From: Mugil cephalus
Taxonomy: Eukaryota; Chordata; Actinopteri; Mugiliformes; Mugilidae
DNA length: 64,000 nucleotides
Reading direction: 5' to 3'
Assembly (NCBI RefSeq): GCF_022458985.1
Contig: NC_061786.1
Coordinates: 18,606,974 to 18,670,973 of the forward strand
Positions 10,084 through 20,041 of this stretch are shown piece by piece; within the stretch, counting starts at the first letter, position 1; the number at the start of each line of letters is the position of its first letter. The position numbers were made by a program, and so were the translations under genes. Below the pieces are notes generated by a model that saw only the letters and a list, made by a program, of their open reading frames with translations, did no database searches and had not been told where the DNA came from.

Positions 10084-12081
10084 ATGCACCCGATTCTGCA
10101 AAGTCAAAGATTTTTACTCAGAAATACCCGCCTGACAGTGAGTGTTAAAAGCCTTCAAAGAATTACCGCAAACTGACTTTTACTGCATTTATTTAATGCA
10201 AACATCTTCCTTTCACAGGCTTGGCACAGGTGCTGCTCAAGTTTTGCCAAGATGATGCGTGCCGTGTGTGTTGACGTGTATGGCGGACCGGAGAATTTGC
10301 TCCTGCGATCTGTGCCCAGGCCTCGGCTTAGAGAGGGAGAAGTCCTGATTAAAGTTCATGCCGCCGCCCTCAACAGGGCAGACTTACTACAGGTGCAACA
10401 CACGATATTCTTCGAAGGCGTGCACAGTGCGACCTACTGCGGTCGTCCTGATTTCTAAGCACGTCACGGTTAATGTAAATCTGGTGTAACGGTGATGTGT
10501 TTTTCTCATCAGAGACGAGGCCTGTACCCGCCTCCCCCGGGTGAGAGTGACATCATAGGCCTGGAAGTAGCCGGTACTGTGGAGACTCTGGGCTCAGGAG
10601 TGAAAATGAATTGGAAACCGGATGATAAGGTCATGGCCTTGCTGTGTGGGGGTGGGTATGCAGAATATGTGTCTGTGCCCGAAGAGCTCCTCATGCCCGT
10701 TCCCTCTAATCTCACCTTCTGCCAAGCTGCTGCCATCCCAGAGGCCTGGCTCACTGCTTTCCAGCTACTGGTTTCTGTAGGTATGGGGAAAAACAAAGCT
10801 CATATATATATTTACAACCGCGAGTTCTTTGTAATTATAAAGAGAGTTAATTTCTACTTTATTACAGTTGATCAAAGTGCAAACTCTTGCCTCCATGTCT
10901 TCTCTGCCACAGCTCAGTTGAAGGAGGGCGAGGTGGTGCTGGCTCACGCCGGAGCCAGTGGCGTCGGAACGGCGGCCGTGCAGCTGGTCCGCCTGCTCGG
11001 CGGTGTGCCCCTCGTCACCGCAGGGAGCCCGGAGAAACTGAAGGTGGCCGAGGAACTGGGCGCAGCAGCCGGATTTAACTACAAACGGGAGAGCTTTGTG
11101 CAGGGAGTTCACGACTTCACGGGAGGTGAATTGTGCGGCCGTGCAAACTTGTTCACGTTTACCGCTGCAGGGAGGGGGCAGGTTTCTCTGCTGAGAATCA
11201 GTCTTTGCTGCAATGTACTTGCACTCTTGTTTTTGCGGTGAATAGAAAATTTGATTAAAACTGTGCCCCCGGATATTTATTATTCCATACCTCATCTTTG
11301 GCCTATTGATTTCTGCTGAAGAATCTATAAATAAAAGAAAAAAATCTGTATGAAAGTATTCTTTAACATACAAATACATTGAAGGCCACAGAAGAGAAAA
11401 TGAAAGTGTATTTGTGGTGGCTGCATCCCACTTAGAGGAAGTCCTACTTCTGTGCACGCCGACCAGGACACATGAAAAGGTCTTTTATTCGTATTGATAA
11501 TACCTATTATTTTACAGGCAAGGGAGCGAACGTCATCCTTGACTGCATTGGTGGGCAGAACTGGGAGCAGAACGTGAGCTCTCTAGCCATGGACGGCAGG
11601 TGGGTGCTGTACGGCACCATGGGAGGCAGAACGGTGGAGGGAGATCTGCTGGGCAAACTGCTCTCCAAGAGAGGCCACTTGCTCAGCAGCCTCCTCCGCT
11701 CTCGCAGCCTTCAGGTGAGAATTCAGACCAAAAACTCACACACCAGCTGTTTGCCTCCGTCCCTGCATGTGAACACACTGACTAACGTCGAGTGTAAATT
11801 TAACAGCCCTCACTGCGTCTGATCTTCCATAAATGAGGCAATTTACAAGTTGGTTTTGACACATCATTTGTATTTACATGTGTGTATTTTCCCCCTCACA
11901 GTACAAAGCCGACCTGGTGAAGGCCTTTTCACACAGAGTCTTGCCATATTTCTCGGATCAGCCTGCCTCCTTGAGGCCGGTGGTTGACAGTACATTCAGC
12001 CTGGAGGACATCGCAGATGCTCACAGGCACATGGAAGCCAACAGTAACGTGGGAAAGATTGTGATTAATGTGATTTCATAG
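10084..12081 (+). CDS. tp53i3: Quinone oxidoreductase PIG3 (TP53I3), with N-terminal extension
   Basis: An NADPH-dependent quinone reductase of the medium-chain dehydrogenase/reductase superfamily, zinc-free QOR branch, linked in mammals to p53-induced oxidative stress. Coding exons: 10084-10137, 10219-10392, 10513-10780, 10913-11125, 11518-11714, 11902-12081. All phases agree, giving 361 residues from the first ATG or 332 from the ATG at 10252; human PIG3 has 332. Seen: the GroES-like half with [20 protein letters not shown] and [10 protein letters not shown]; the Rossmann half with the nucleotide-binding [13 protein letters not shown] near residue 180; then [31 protein letters not shown] and a C-terminal NVGKIVINV. 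The upstream 29 residues ([20 protein letters not shown], then HRCCSSFAK) contain seven basic and no acidic residues. AATAAA lies at 12202. Confidence 0.92.
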
Positions 12082-12201
12082 GATGAAGACACTGATACTG
12101 ATAAACTCCTGGAGTAATGTTAATACAAACGCTGTTATGAATGCACACAGGGCTACTTGAAAAATATTTAGATTTTTCCCATGTGTCTCATGTGTCCCAC
12201 T

Positions 12202-12207
12202 AATAAA
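12202..12207 (+). terminator. Polyadenylation signal AATAAA of tp53i3
   Basis: AATAAA 121 bp after the tp53i3 stop codon, followed by a T/G-rich stretch. Confidence 0.65.
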
Positions 12208-12229
12208 ACGTTCCAAGTGGCCATTTACA

Positions 12230-13451
12230 TCACGGGTGCAGTTTCTTTTATTGTCACAATGTACTGCTCTGAGTTTACAAGTCTGACCATGCAGGTAACA
12301 CAGAAAGGTTGCAGCAGAGCAACACCTACTGATATTATCCAAGTGCTGTAACTTGTTTTTCAAGGTGAATGGTGAAGAAGAGCTAGTCTGCTTTGTAGGC
12401 ATCCTGCAGCCTTGGTAATAGATGAAAATTAAATCCATAAAAAACAATAATGAACAATAAGTAAGTTATTAGTGGGGATTACATAATATTTATGTGCAAT
12501 TAAAGAACTATAAATAATACATTATTGTGTGGGTAATAAACCTTGATGCAAATAATTAAACAGCAGAAGGTCTAGTCAGGTAAAAATAAGACTAAAGTAG
12601 ATGAAATATTCACTGAGAACCTTAAATTGATGCAGAAGAGTTACACAATCTGTTTTGTCATTAAAAAAAAAAGTCAATTCCAGGCGAAACTAACTTTTTC
12701 AAGAACTTCCATAAACACCAGTTATATTAAGTTTTGTTTCGAATCACGTACTTATATGTTTATGTAAATTATACGTACTTTTTATGAGTTTATTGATTTA
12801 TTTAATTCCCGGTTCAATGGTCCAGCTTACTGCACATAAATAAAATGCACACTAAACTAACCAATCAAATAGCAGGGTTTCTTTTTTACCCAGAGTTCCT
12901 TGCGCTCTCTAACTTCCGGGTTCACCGCTCCCTGAGATTCTCCCGGGGCATGAGGAGATACATTTGAATACATCAAGCCATGCTCCAGTGACACTTAAAT
13001 GAAAACTATTTTACGTATGTCACCGGATAAACTCTCGGACTGCATGATTTAACGGATAACAACGCATTTATTTGTCCGGTGGGTCAGATTTTAACTTTCT
13101 AACTTCGACCTGCTAAAGTTGTCTGCGTCAGTTAGCAGTTTGACTTGAGTCGAGCCCGCATGAAAACTTGTTAAATATTTCAGTCAAGCGTAAGTTTAGT
13201 GTATGTTTGAGGCTTTGTTTAACAACTATCTGTGGCTGTTAAGACTTTCCAGCATTCTGTGTTTCACATTGTCTTGCGTTTATTTACGCCCTCACTCAAC
13301 TTTGTGTGGTTTAAAGTCACGTTATCACTGAGTCCAGATTGTGTCTGTCAGGAAGTGATCGGTAATGCCTTTGTTGTTGTTGTTGTTGTTGTTGTTTTTT
13401 ATTATTATTATTATTTTTTCCTTATGTCACAGCCGCCATATATCCTGAAAC
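12230..13451. other. Intergenic stretch and presumed dnajc5g promoter/5' UTR intron
   Basis: 12230-12880 is AT-rich with no gene pattern. At 12900-12960 there is a GC-richer patch (ACTTCCGGG, an ETS-type site, and TCTCCCGGGGC) that could be the dnajc5g start region. At 13373-13415 there is a (GTT)n(ATT)n run. The tract ending CTTATGTCACAG at 13431 is a good acceptor, so a 5' UTR intron is likely before the coding ATG at 13452. Confidence 0.4.
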
Positions 13452-16400
13452 ATGGAGGATCCAAACAGACCTCAGAGGAAAATGTCCACAGCAGGAGACA
13501 GCCTGTACAAGGTCCTGGGCCTGGAGAAAGGAGCGTCTCCAGATGAAGTGAAAAGGGCGTACAGGTGTGTTTACATTCTTCAAATTTAGAGCCTCTTTTC
13601 TTTTCACTCATTAATCACGTGGGAAATAAAGCGTTTGAAAACAACACTGTTGTGGAGACATAAGTGAGATCTTGGTTGGTGTTAATTCAAATAGGTGCTG
13701 CCATACCTCAAAGACACTTTAGATCACTGGAGAATTACTTACTTAAAACTACTTATTAAAAAAATAAAGTCAAACTATTTAATTTTTTGGATATGGTATG
13801 TTGATGTTTTCCCCTAAAAATGGATTTAAACCATAATTATGGGAGGAAGTTGCACTAAAACCTGTGTTTTTTTTTTTATGAATCTTGCCCGTGATCCGAT
13901 CCTAATAAACGTAATATTGTCACTCCGGGTCCTGAACCTATTTTAACTATTATTTGTTTTGCGTGTTTTCTAGATAGACCCCTGGTGTTTCTTATGAAAG
14001 CATAACGAGTTGCACTAACGCCCTGTCCATCTGTATTAAGTACAGTTAACTTCAGAATCGGTCAAATGACAAATGTAAGGGTGCAAGGTTTGATGACAGC
14101 ATCAGAAAAGTTGATCAGATGATGCAAGAATTGCAGAATTATTTGCTAGCGCACACCCAAAATGGACTCAGACCAAAGTTGTAATAATAATAATAATGAT
14201 AATGATTTATTTATATAGCACTATCCAGAGATATAAAATAATCGCTTAACAACAGCACGCAAAATAAGACTAAATATAAATTAAACGCAGTTGGCATAAA
14301 AAGTAGAGGTAAACAATTAATAAAAAAATAATCATTAATGTTCATTAAGGCAGTGGACAACAAACAATGAAAGGCTCAAACTATAAAAAGCTGGTTCAGC
14401 TGTTTTGTAAACAAATTAAATCTATATTAAAACCAACTGATGTCCTGCATGCCAGGCCAGCAGCCAGTCATTGTCACATCACAGGTGAATGTCTAACTAT
14501 CAGTAAGAGGGCAGACGCCCTTGTTTGTTGACAGGACAACAAAAGCTGCTTTTCCACTCTGGACCAAGTGGAACGAATCTGTTTCCGTGAAAAGTGCAAG
14601 TGTCGTCAGCGAGCGACTTTTCAAGCCTGCAGGTTGTTTTAGACGAGAAGAAGACTGTGGAGTCAGCTACATTTTAAACTCTGTGTTCTGTGTTTTTAAT
14701 GAAAAAACTAAAACTGAAATTATTCCACACAGATTTATGTGTGTTCGTGTGTGTTTACTGTCGACCAACTATCCAGGTTCTGCATTCTTGAGGAGATGAT
14801 CTATTAAAACACATTATAGCATTTTCATTTTATTGCGACCACACCTCTGATTCCGGTGTCATTTATGCGTTGATTGATTTAAGCAAATTTGTCACACGCA
14901 TTTCAGGGTCTGAATTACAGCTCTTGTTCATTTTCCTCCCCAGGAAATTAGCATTAAAGCATCACCCTGATAAAAACCCAGACAACCCAGAAGCTGCTGA
15001 GAAATTCAAGGAGATCAACAACGCCAACTCCATCCTCAGTGATGAGAACAAGCGCGGTATATACGACGAGTATGGATCCATGGGGCTCTACGTAGCTGAG
15101 CAGTTTGGGGAAGAGAGCGTCAAATATTACTTCCTCATGTCCAAATGCTGGTTCAAGGTGAGAAACACGGGATGTAGCTCAAAGGTTCGAATGTTGTTGT
15201 GCCAGCAGGCGTCATAAAGTGTCTCACGTGTGTCATAAATACTTTTGTTTCCTTCAGGGTCTTGTGGTTTGCTGCAGTATTTTCACCTGCTGCTGCTGTT
15301 TCTGCTGCTGCTGTTTCTGCTGTGGGAAGTGCAGGCCGCCAGACGATGAGGAAAATTTCGTCTACATGGACCCGGAAGACCTGGAGGCAGAGATCAGAGA
15401 ACAAGATGAGGGTGAGGGACTTTGATCGGATGTTTGGTTTGGATTCAGTTTAGCTTCTGCCAACATGAGAGAAAAAGTGGTGACACATCTGGAAAACAAC
15501 ACGTCACGAAATAAAAAAAAAAAGAAAAGAAAAAAAACCTGTAAAGCTTAATGCAGAACATTTGATTTAAAAACCAAAACACAGCAGTGACATGATCATA
15601 AGATCATTGGCTTGTTCAGGCTAAACATCCTGTTGTGCTGTTTGCCGCCCAGTTTTCAGTGTGTATTTTCATTATCTTTATTTATTATGTTAAGCAGTTT
15701 AGTCCTAAATAAAAGTCTAATAATATTAGTCGTGCTATAATAAGGCTGATTATAGAGATCGACTGATATATCGGGCCGATATTTGCGGACCGTGCAGCCC
15801 ATACACTGCCCCTCCCCCACTAGAAGAGTACGTGCAGCTGGAAGCTGGAAAATGCCTGTACTCATAGAAAACGGTTACCAAACAAACATCTATTCACTTT
15901 GTCACTCAGCGCCAACACATCACAGTCATTAGCAACAGTCCTGACCTTTACTGTTGTTGTTGTTAAGTAGGAGTTTGCTAGCTGATGAATTTTTCTCTCC
16001 CTGCCAAGCTAATACCTGCAGGTTGTCAATCAGCCACAATAAATGTTTAGGTATTTGGCTAAATTGAGACTTAATTTTTATCCTGCAAATTGAGGGAGAC
16101 AAAGCAGCATCAGCTCCAAATATCGGCTCAGATAAATCAACAGCATGTATCGGCCCTAAAAAATCCGTATCGGTCGATCTCTAGTTGGTCTTTGGTTTCT
16201 GTGTAGGTTGTACAAATGGAAGACGTTTCCACCTGCTTACGCACACGAAGTGCACAAATATGTAAACAGCGATGTTGTAGCTGCGATCTGTACATACTGA
16301 TAAATTAAAAACAGGTGGAACAGCACGTAGCTATTTACATTAAAAGAGCCGTATAGTGTGACACTGAGCAGTCATAGTGGAGGTGTCAGGAATAGATTAG

Positions 16401-17393
16401 GATCTAATCTAGATAGAAAATGTTTCCTTTTACCTGTGCTGTATGGATACACCTGGAGCTCCTGGCCTGTAATTCATTCACAACTATATAAGTTTGATAA
16501 AAGCTCAATGTGAGTTTAATATTTGTTTTTTGTACAAGTTAAGAAATTTGTATTAAAAACAAATTAAATTAAAAATAAGACAAAGCCACTAAGCTTCATA
16601 ACTCTGAAGCTTCTCTATAAACTCAGCCCAGGTTGTTTTATTAGGAAGCAGCTTTTCTCAGTGTTTACTTCTGTTTTTACAGCAGGAGACCATGTAATAA
16701 TTATTCAGCCGAGCTCTAGCAACGCCGCTGAAACTTCAGGTAAAGTTTCGCCGCATCCCGTCCTCCGCTCGCTGCTGCTGCTGCTGCTCTGTGCTGCTTG
16801 TCTCAGATAGCGAAGCAGACACAATCTACTAACACATGAACTGTGTGTTTTTTATTTTCCACATCAAATACTAAAAATGGTTTTATTTATATAAATGTTA
16901 AAGAAGCGCTAATCTCAAGTGACTAATTTTGTGGAAGCTACGAAAAACTAAAACGATTAATTTATTAATTTCAGGCCGTTTGTGCTAAGCTTCTGTTTTG
17001 TTGTTGCGTATCTCTCTGTTGTGTCGTCTCAAAAGTGTCTTTTTCTTTCTGCCTGCCCTGTACGACATGTTTGTTTAGAGCATTATATTATCTGTTGGGT
17101 GAGTTTATTCATCAGCATAATGTCTGAGCAGAAACCACAAACCACTCGGAGCACAAATACCGAAGATATAAATCAGATAATTTATATCATCAGTGGTAAA
17201 CGATTAAACATGCACAGAGCTGGACAAATTAAAGATGTTTTAGTATTTTTAAGTATTTTTGCTTGATTTTATTTCCCCCCTGAATATATTTTCTCCAGAC
17301 CTCCTAGCGTTTCTCCAGGTTTGAATTTTTTTGCATGAAATTCAGCTCAGACTTTTTTTTAGAGTCCCCAGAAATTAATTGTAGGTTGATTCG

Positions 17394-17426
<33 letters not shown>

Positions 17427-18098
17427 TTTTATATAATTATCCCCCACAAATTTAAATTTATTTAAATACACATTAGCTTGAATCCAACATATTTTGCTAA
17501 AGGGATAAATGTTATCTTTCAGTCAGCGCTTCAATCATTCAGCGACACAGGAGTTGTCTCGACAGACCTGTCAATCTAACGCCCTATTGTTGCTGAGCCA
17601 ATCACAATGGTGCATATTACACTCTGACTCTATCAGGTTCTTCGCTATTGGCCGAGAGCCTATTCAGTCCCCTGGTGAAATCCCAGTTGCAATATTAACA
17701 GAAGAGAAGCTGCTAACAGTGCTGCTATATATATATAAATGCATATTTGAACCTGTGTATTATTTTACAGCTTAACATGGAATGCAAAATGTTAATAATA
17801 ATGTATATTTATAAATGGCACTAGGCTGAGTTTAACACATATAGTAGGTAGGAGGTTCCTACTTCATCTCCCGTCAGTTTTGGGTCCTTGGCCTGAAAAA
17901 CGTTCTATCGCCATCATGCTAACACACTAAACTGAAGGCACTAAACATGCTAAACATTATACTCTGTTTGTGCTTTTCTTGCTCACAACTTCCCTTTTTT
18001 CTGCAGGTGAAAACGCACCGATTGTGATTCAGCCTCACGCAGCCAACGGCACCTCGGGCCCCGGAGCCACGGTCATAGCACTGCCCCCCGGGGAATGA
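13452..18098 (+). CDS. dnajc5g: Cysteine-string protein, DNAJC5 family (DNAJC5G-type)
   Basis: A J-domain co-chaperone of Hsc70 on synaptic and secretory vesicles, anchored by palmitoylated cysteines. Coding exons: 13452-13564, 14944-15157, 15258-15411, 16686-16739 (or 16683), 18007-18098; about 208 residues. Seen: [32 protein letters not shown] split across exons, with HPD at residues 45-47; [17 protein letters not shown] after the J domain; and a cysteine string (13 Cys within residues 114-134). The C-terminal tail has a short hydrophobic motif twice, HVIIIQP in exon 4 and PIVIQP in exon 5. It ends ALPPGE. The G-type call rests on neighbour slc30a3 (adjacent in human 2p23) and on divergence from DNAJC5 alpha; paralogue assignment is less certain than family. 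Confidence 0.88.
14170..14420. repeat. Teleost interspersed repeat with TTATTTATATAGCAC head
   Basis: An AAT/GATAAT run followed by GATTTATTTATATAGCACTA is the common end of a widespread fish interspersed repeat. It lies in dnajc5g intron 1. The distal border is not clear. Confidence 0.55.
15755..16186. mobile_element. MITE with AGAGATCGAC terminal inverted repeats
   Basis: The left end reads TAGAGATCGACTGATATATC and the right end CCGTATCGGTCGATCTCTA, facing each other. Internal GGCCGATATTTGCGGACC and ATGTATCGGCCC words fit a well-known teleost hAT-derived MITE. It lies in dnajc5g intron 4. A clear 8-bp target duplication was not seen. Confidence 0.7.
17400..17470. repeat. (TA)n run plus repeat fragment shared with 34769-34845
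   Basis: About 27 bp of alternating T and A, followed by CCCCCACAAATTTAAATTT. The same word, with a similar left context (TTGATT.GACATTTT), occurs near 34800. The two are copies of one interspersed element, within dnajc5g intron 4 and a coq8a intron. Confidence 0.55.
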
Positions 18099-19880
18099 AT
18101 CAATAAATGAGTGAATGCTTGTTTGAGTCGTGGCGCCGCTGAGAGCTTCAGCTTCTGGACTGCATCATCAACATCAGCAGCAGCATCAGTTGTGTTGATG
18201 ATGAGTGTAAATGCAGTGTGTGTTTGTGTGTGTGTGTGTGCGCGTGTGCGCGCGTGTGTGTTTGATCTCAGAGGCTCATTTGTTTACATGTATCAAGCAG
18301 CAGTTCGATTGTGCCATAGTTCTTATTTTTTTTAATGCCAATGGTTTAGCCTTTGATTCAATCTCATATTTATATTATTTTTTAAATCTTTTTATTTCTG
18401 TATTTTTTTTTTTTTTTTTTGGGTGGCATCTGAACTTCAGCACCGGATGACGGAGCCACGCAGATCAAAGGCTGTGATTAGCTCTAGAATAACTAACTGT
18501 TTCTCTTGTGCACTTTAAAGTCGAAAAATCCTAAAGCTGCCACGAGTACGTCTTGTCCCAGGGCTCAGAAACGTTTTAGAAATAGTTTATTGTAATAGAC
18601 TTATTCAGGGTTTTTTTTTCTTTAAGAGATTGTTAGATGCCAACCACTTGGTGTTGAGTCACACAGCACATAGACACATACTATAGGAGTATAATAATAA
18701 GGACTTACTCAGTAGTGGAGGCCATAGACATTCACAGAGATTAAACAGATGTATGTTGCTATTGTTACTTAACCAGATTGTGTATTTAAAATATTAGGGT
18801 CTTAACAGCTAATTGGTAATCAATTAACATTAATATAGTAAGGAGTGAATGAGCATTTTAATAGACAGATTAAAGAATTGACAGATAAAAGCTGCATTTT
18901 ACATGTATGTGAGGTGGAGATGGAACAATTTCTATGTCTTTAAATAATCTTTTTCTTTTTTTGTTGTTTACTTGAAAAGTGATATGAACTGACTTGTATG
19001 TACAGATGGGGCATGGAGCTGGAGCAAAGAGGTTGTCAGCTTAGCTCGGGCTAGAAATAACTAGCCTGACACCTTAAAAATGGTAGCATCCTGAAAAATT
19101 CCGTTCTTCCAGTTGCATGCCTACAGGCGATTAGCCTAGCTTAGCATGAAAAGGAACTACTACTTCCTGCTTTTGTATTTCTGTTTGTGTTCGAACAAAA
19201 CAAAGAGGTACTAGCTGAGGTGTAGATCAAAAGAGCCCCTCCAGGTTTTTATGCTAAGCTAACTGCCCCCTTAGCGACGCTAGGAGAGGCTAGCTGTACC
19301 GCTGCTTTAGTTCAGTGCCAGATAATTTAACAGGTTACGACAATTACATATAATCGCACAGGTTGTTTTTTCTACACTTGACACTAAAAGCAGCATTTTT
19401 TAAAATTAACTTCCCAAATTTTATTGCCTTTGATTCTCTGTGTGTGTAATTTCAGGACGATATTGTTTTGATTGGAGGTTTTTAAGAGAAATTGAGTGTA
19501 TATTAAGCTTTTAAATTATATCTCGCCGAGTTCTATTTTTCTACTTTCTGCTTGGTGTTAAATAGAGGGTTGATATATATTTTGTACACATCTGGACTTA
19601 ATAACATTGCACGGAGAGCGATAGAAAGTTTGAGTGGATGGAATACCAGACATCGTACTTGACAAACCTCACAAAAGTGCCTAAACAGATTTAAATAAAA
19701 GTGTTTATTTTTTTTTTCTTCAGAATTTAAGGTTATTAAGACTGTATATTTGGTTTCATTGTCGACATTCCCATTCTATTTTTCTAGTCATTCCACTATT
19801 GTGTGTTGTCGTCTGTGTCAAATGACCGTATTTCTTTAAGATGATTGTTTGTCTGATGAAATAAACTTGGGTTAAACTGG
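18099..19880 (+). other. Probable long 3' UTR of dnajc5g, with repeats
   Basis: No coding pattern. At 18212-18262 there is an alternating TG/CG microsatellite. At about 19010-19330 the sequence has GCTTAGC, GCTAGC and CTAAGCTAAC words (GTTAGCTTAGC-type fish repeat). AATAAA signals occur at about 18102, 19694 and 19860; the last, with downstream TGTCTGG, would give a tail of about 1.8 kb. The exact end is not known. Confidence 0.45.
19010..19330. repeat. Fish interspersed repeat rich in GCTTAGC/GCTAAGC words
   Basis: Clusters of GTCAGCTTAGC, TTAGCCTAGCTTAGCATG, ATGCTAAGCTAACTG and GGCTAGCTGT match a common teleost repeat by eye. No reading frame. Confidence 0.55.
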
Positions 19881-20041
19881 AAGCTGTCTGGTCAATTTCT
19901 CTCTTTGCTAGCGTTGGCACCTCTGTGACCTCTCATTGGCTCCCGTAGTAATCCTCCCCTCTCAGATAACATGTGCCTTAGAGCAGGTGGCAAGTGGTCA
20001 AGCCTCATTTTAACACCAATATTTGGGAGTCGACTGAGGGC

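Noticed and set aside
10765-11457. Minus-strand frame of 230 codons across tp53i3
   Set aside because: Runs through exon 4 and both flanking introns of a well supported plus-strand gene; no homology recognised.
18111-18450. Frames with valine/cysteine runs after dnajc5g
   Set aside because: Produced by the TG/CG microsatellite in the 3' UTR.
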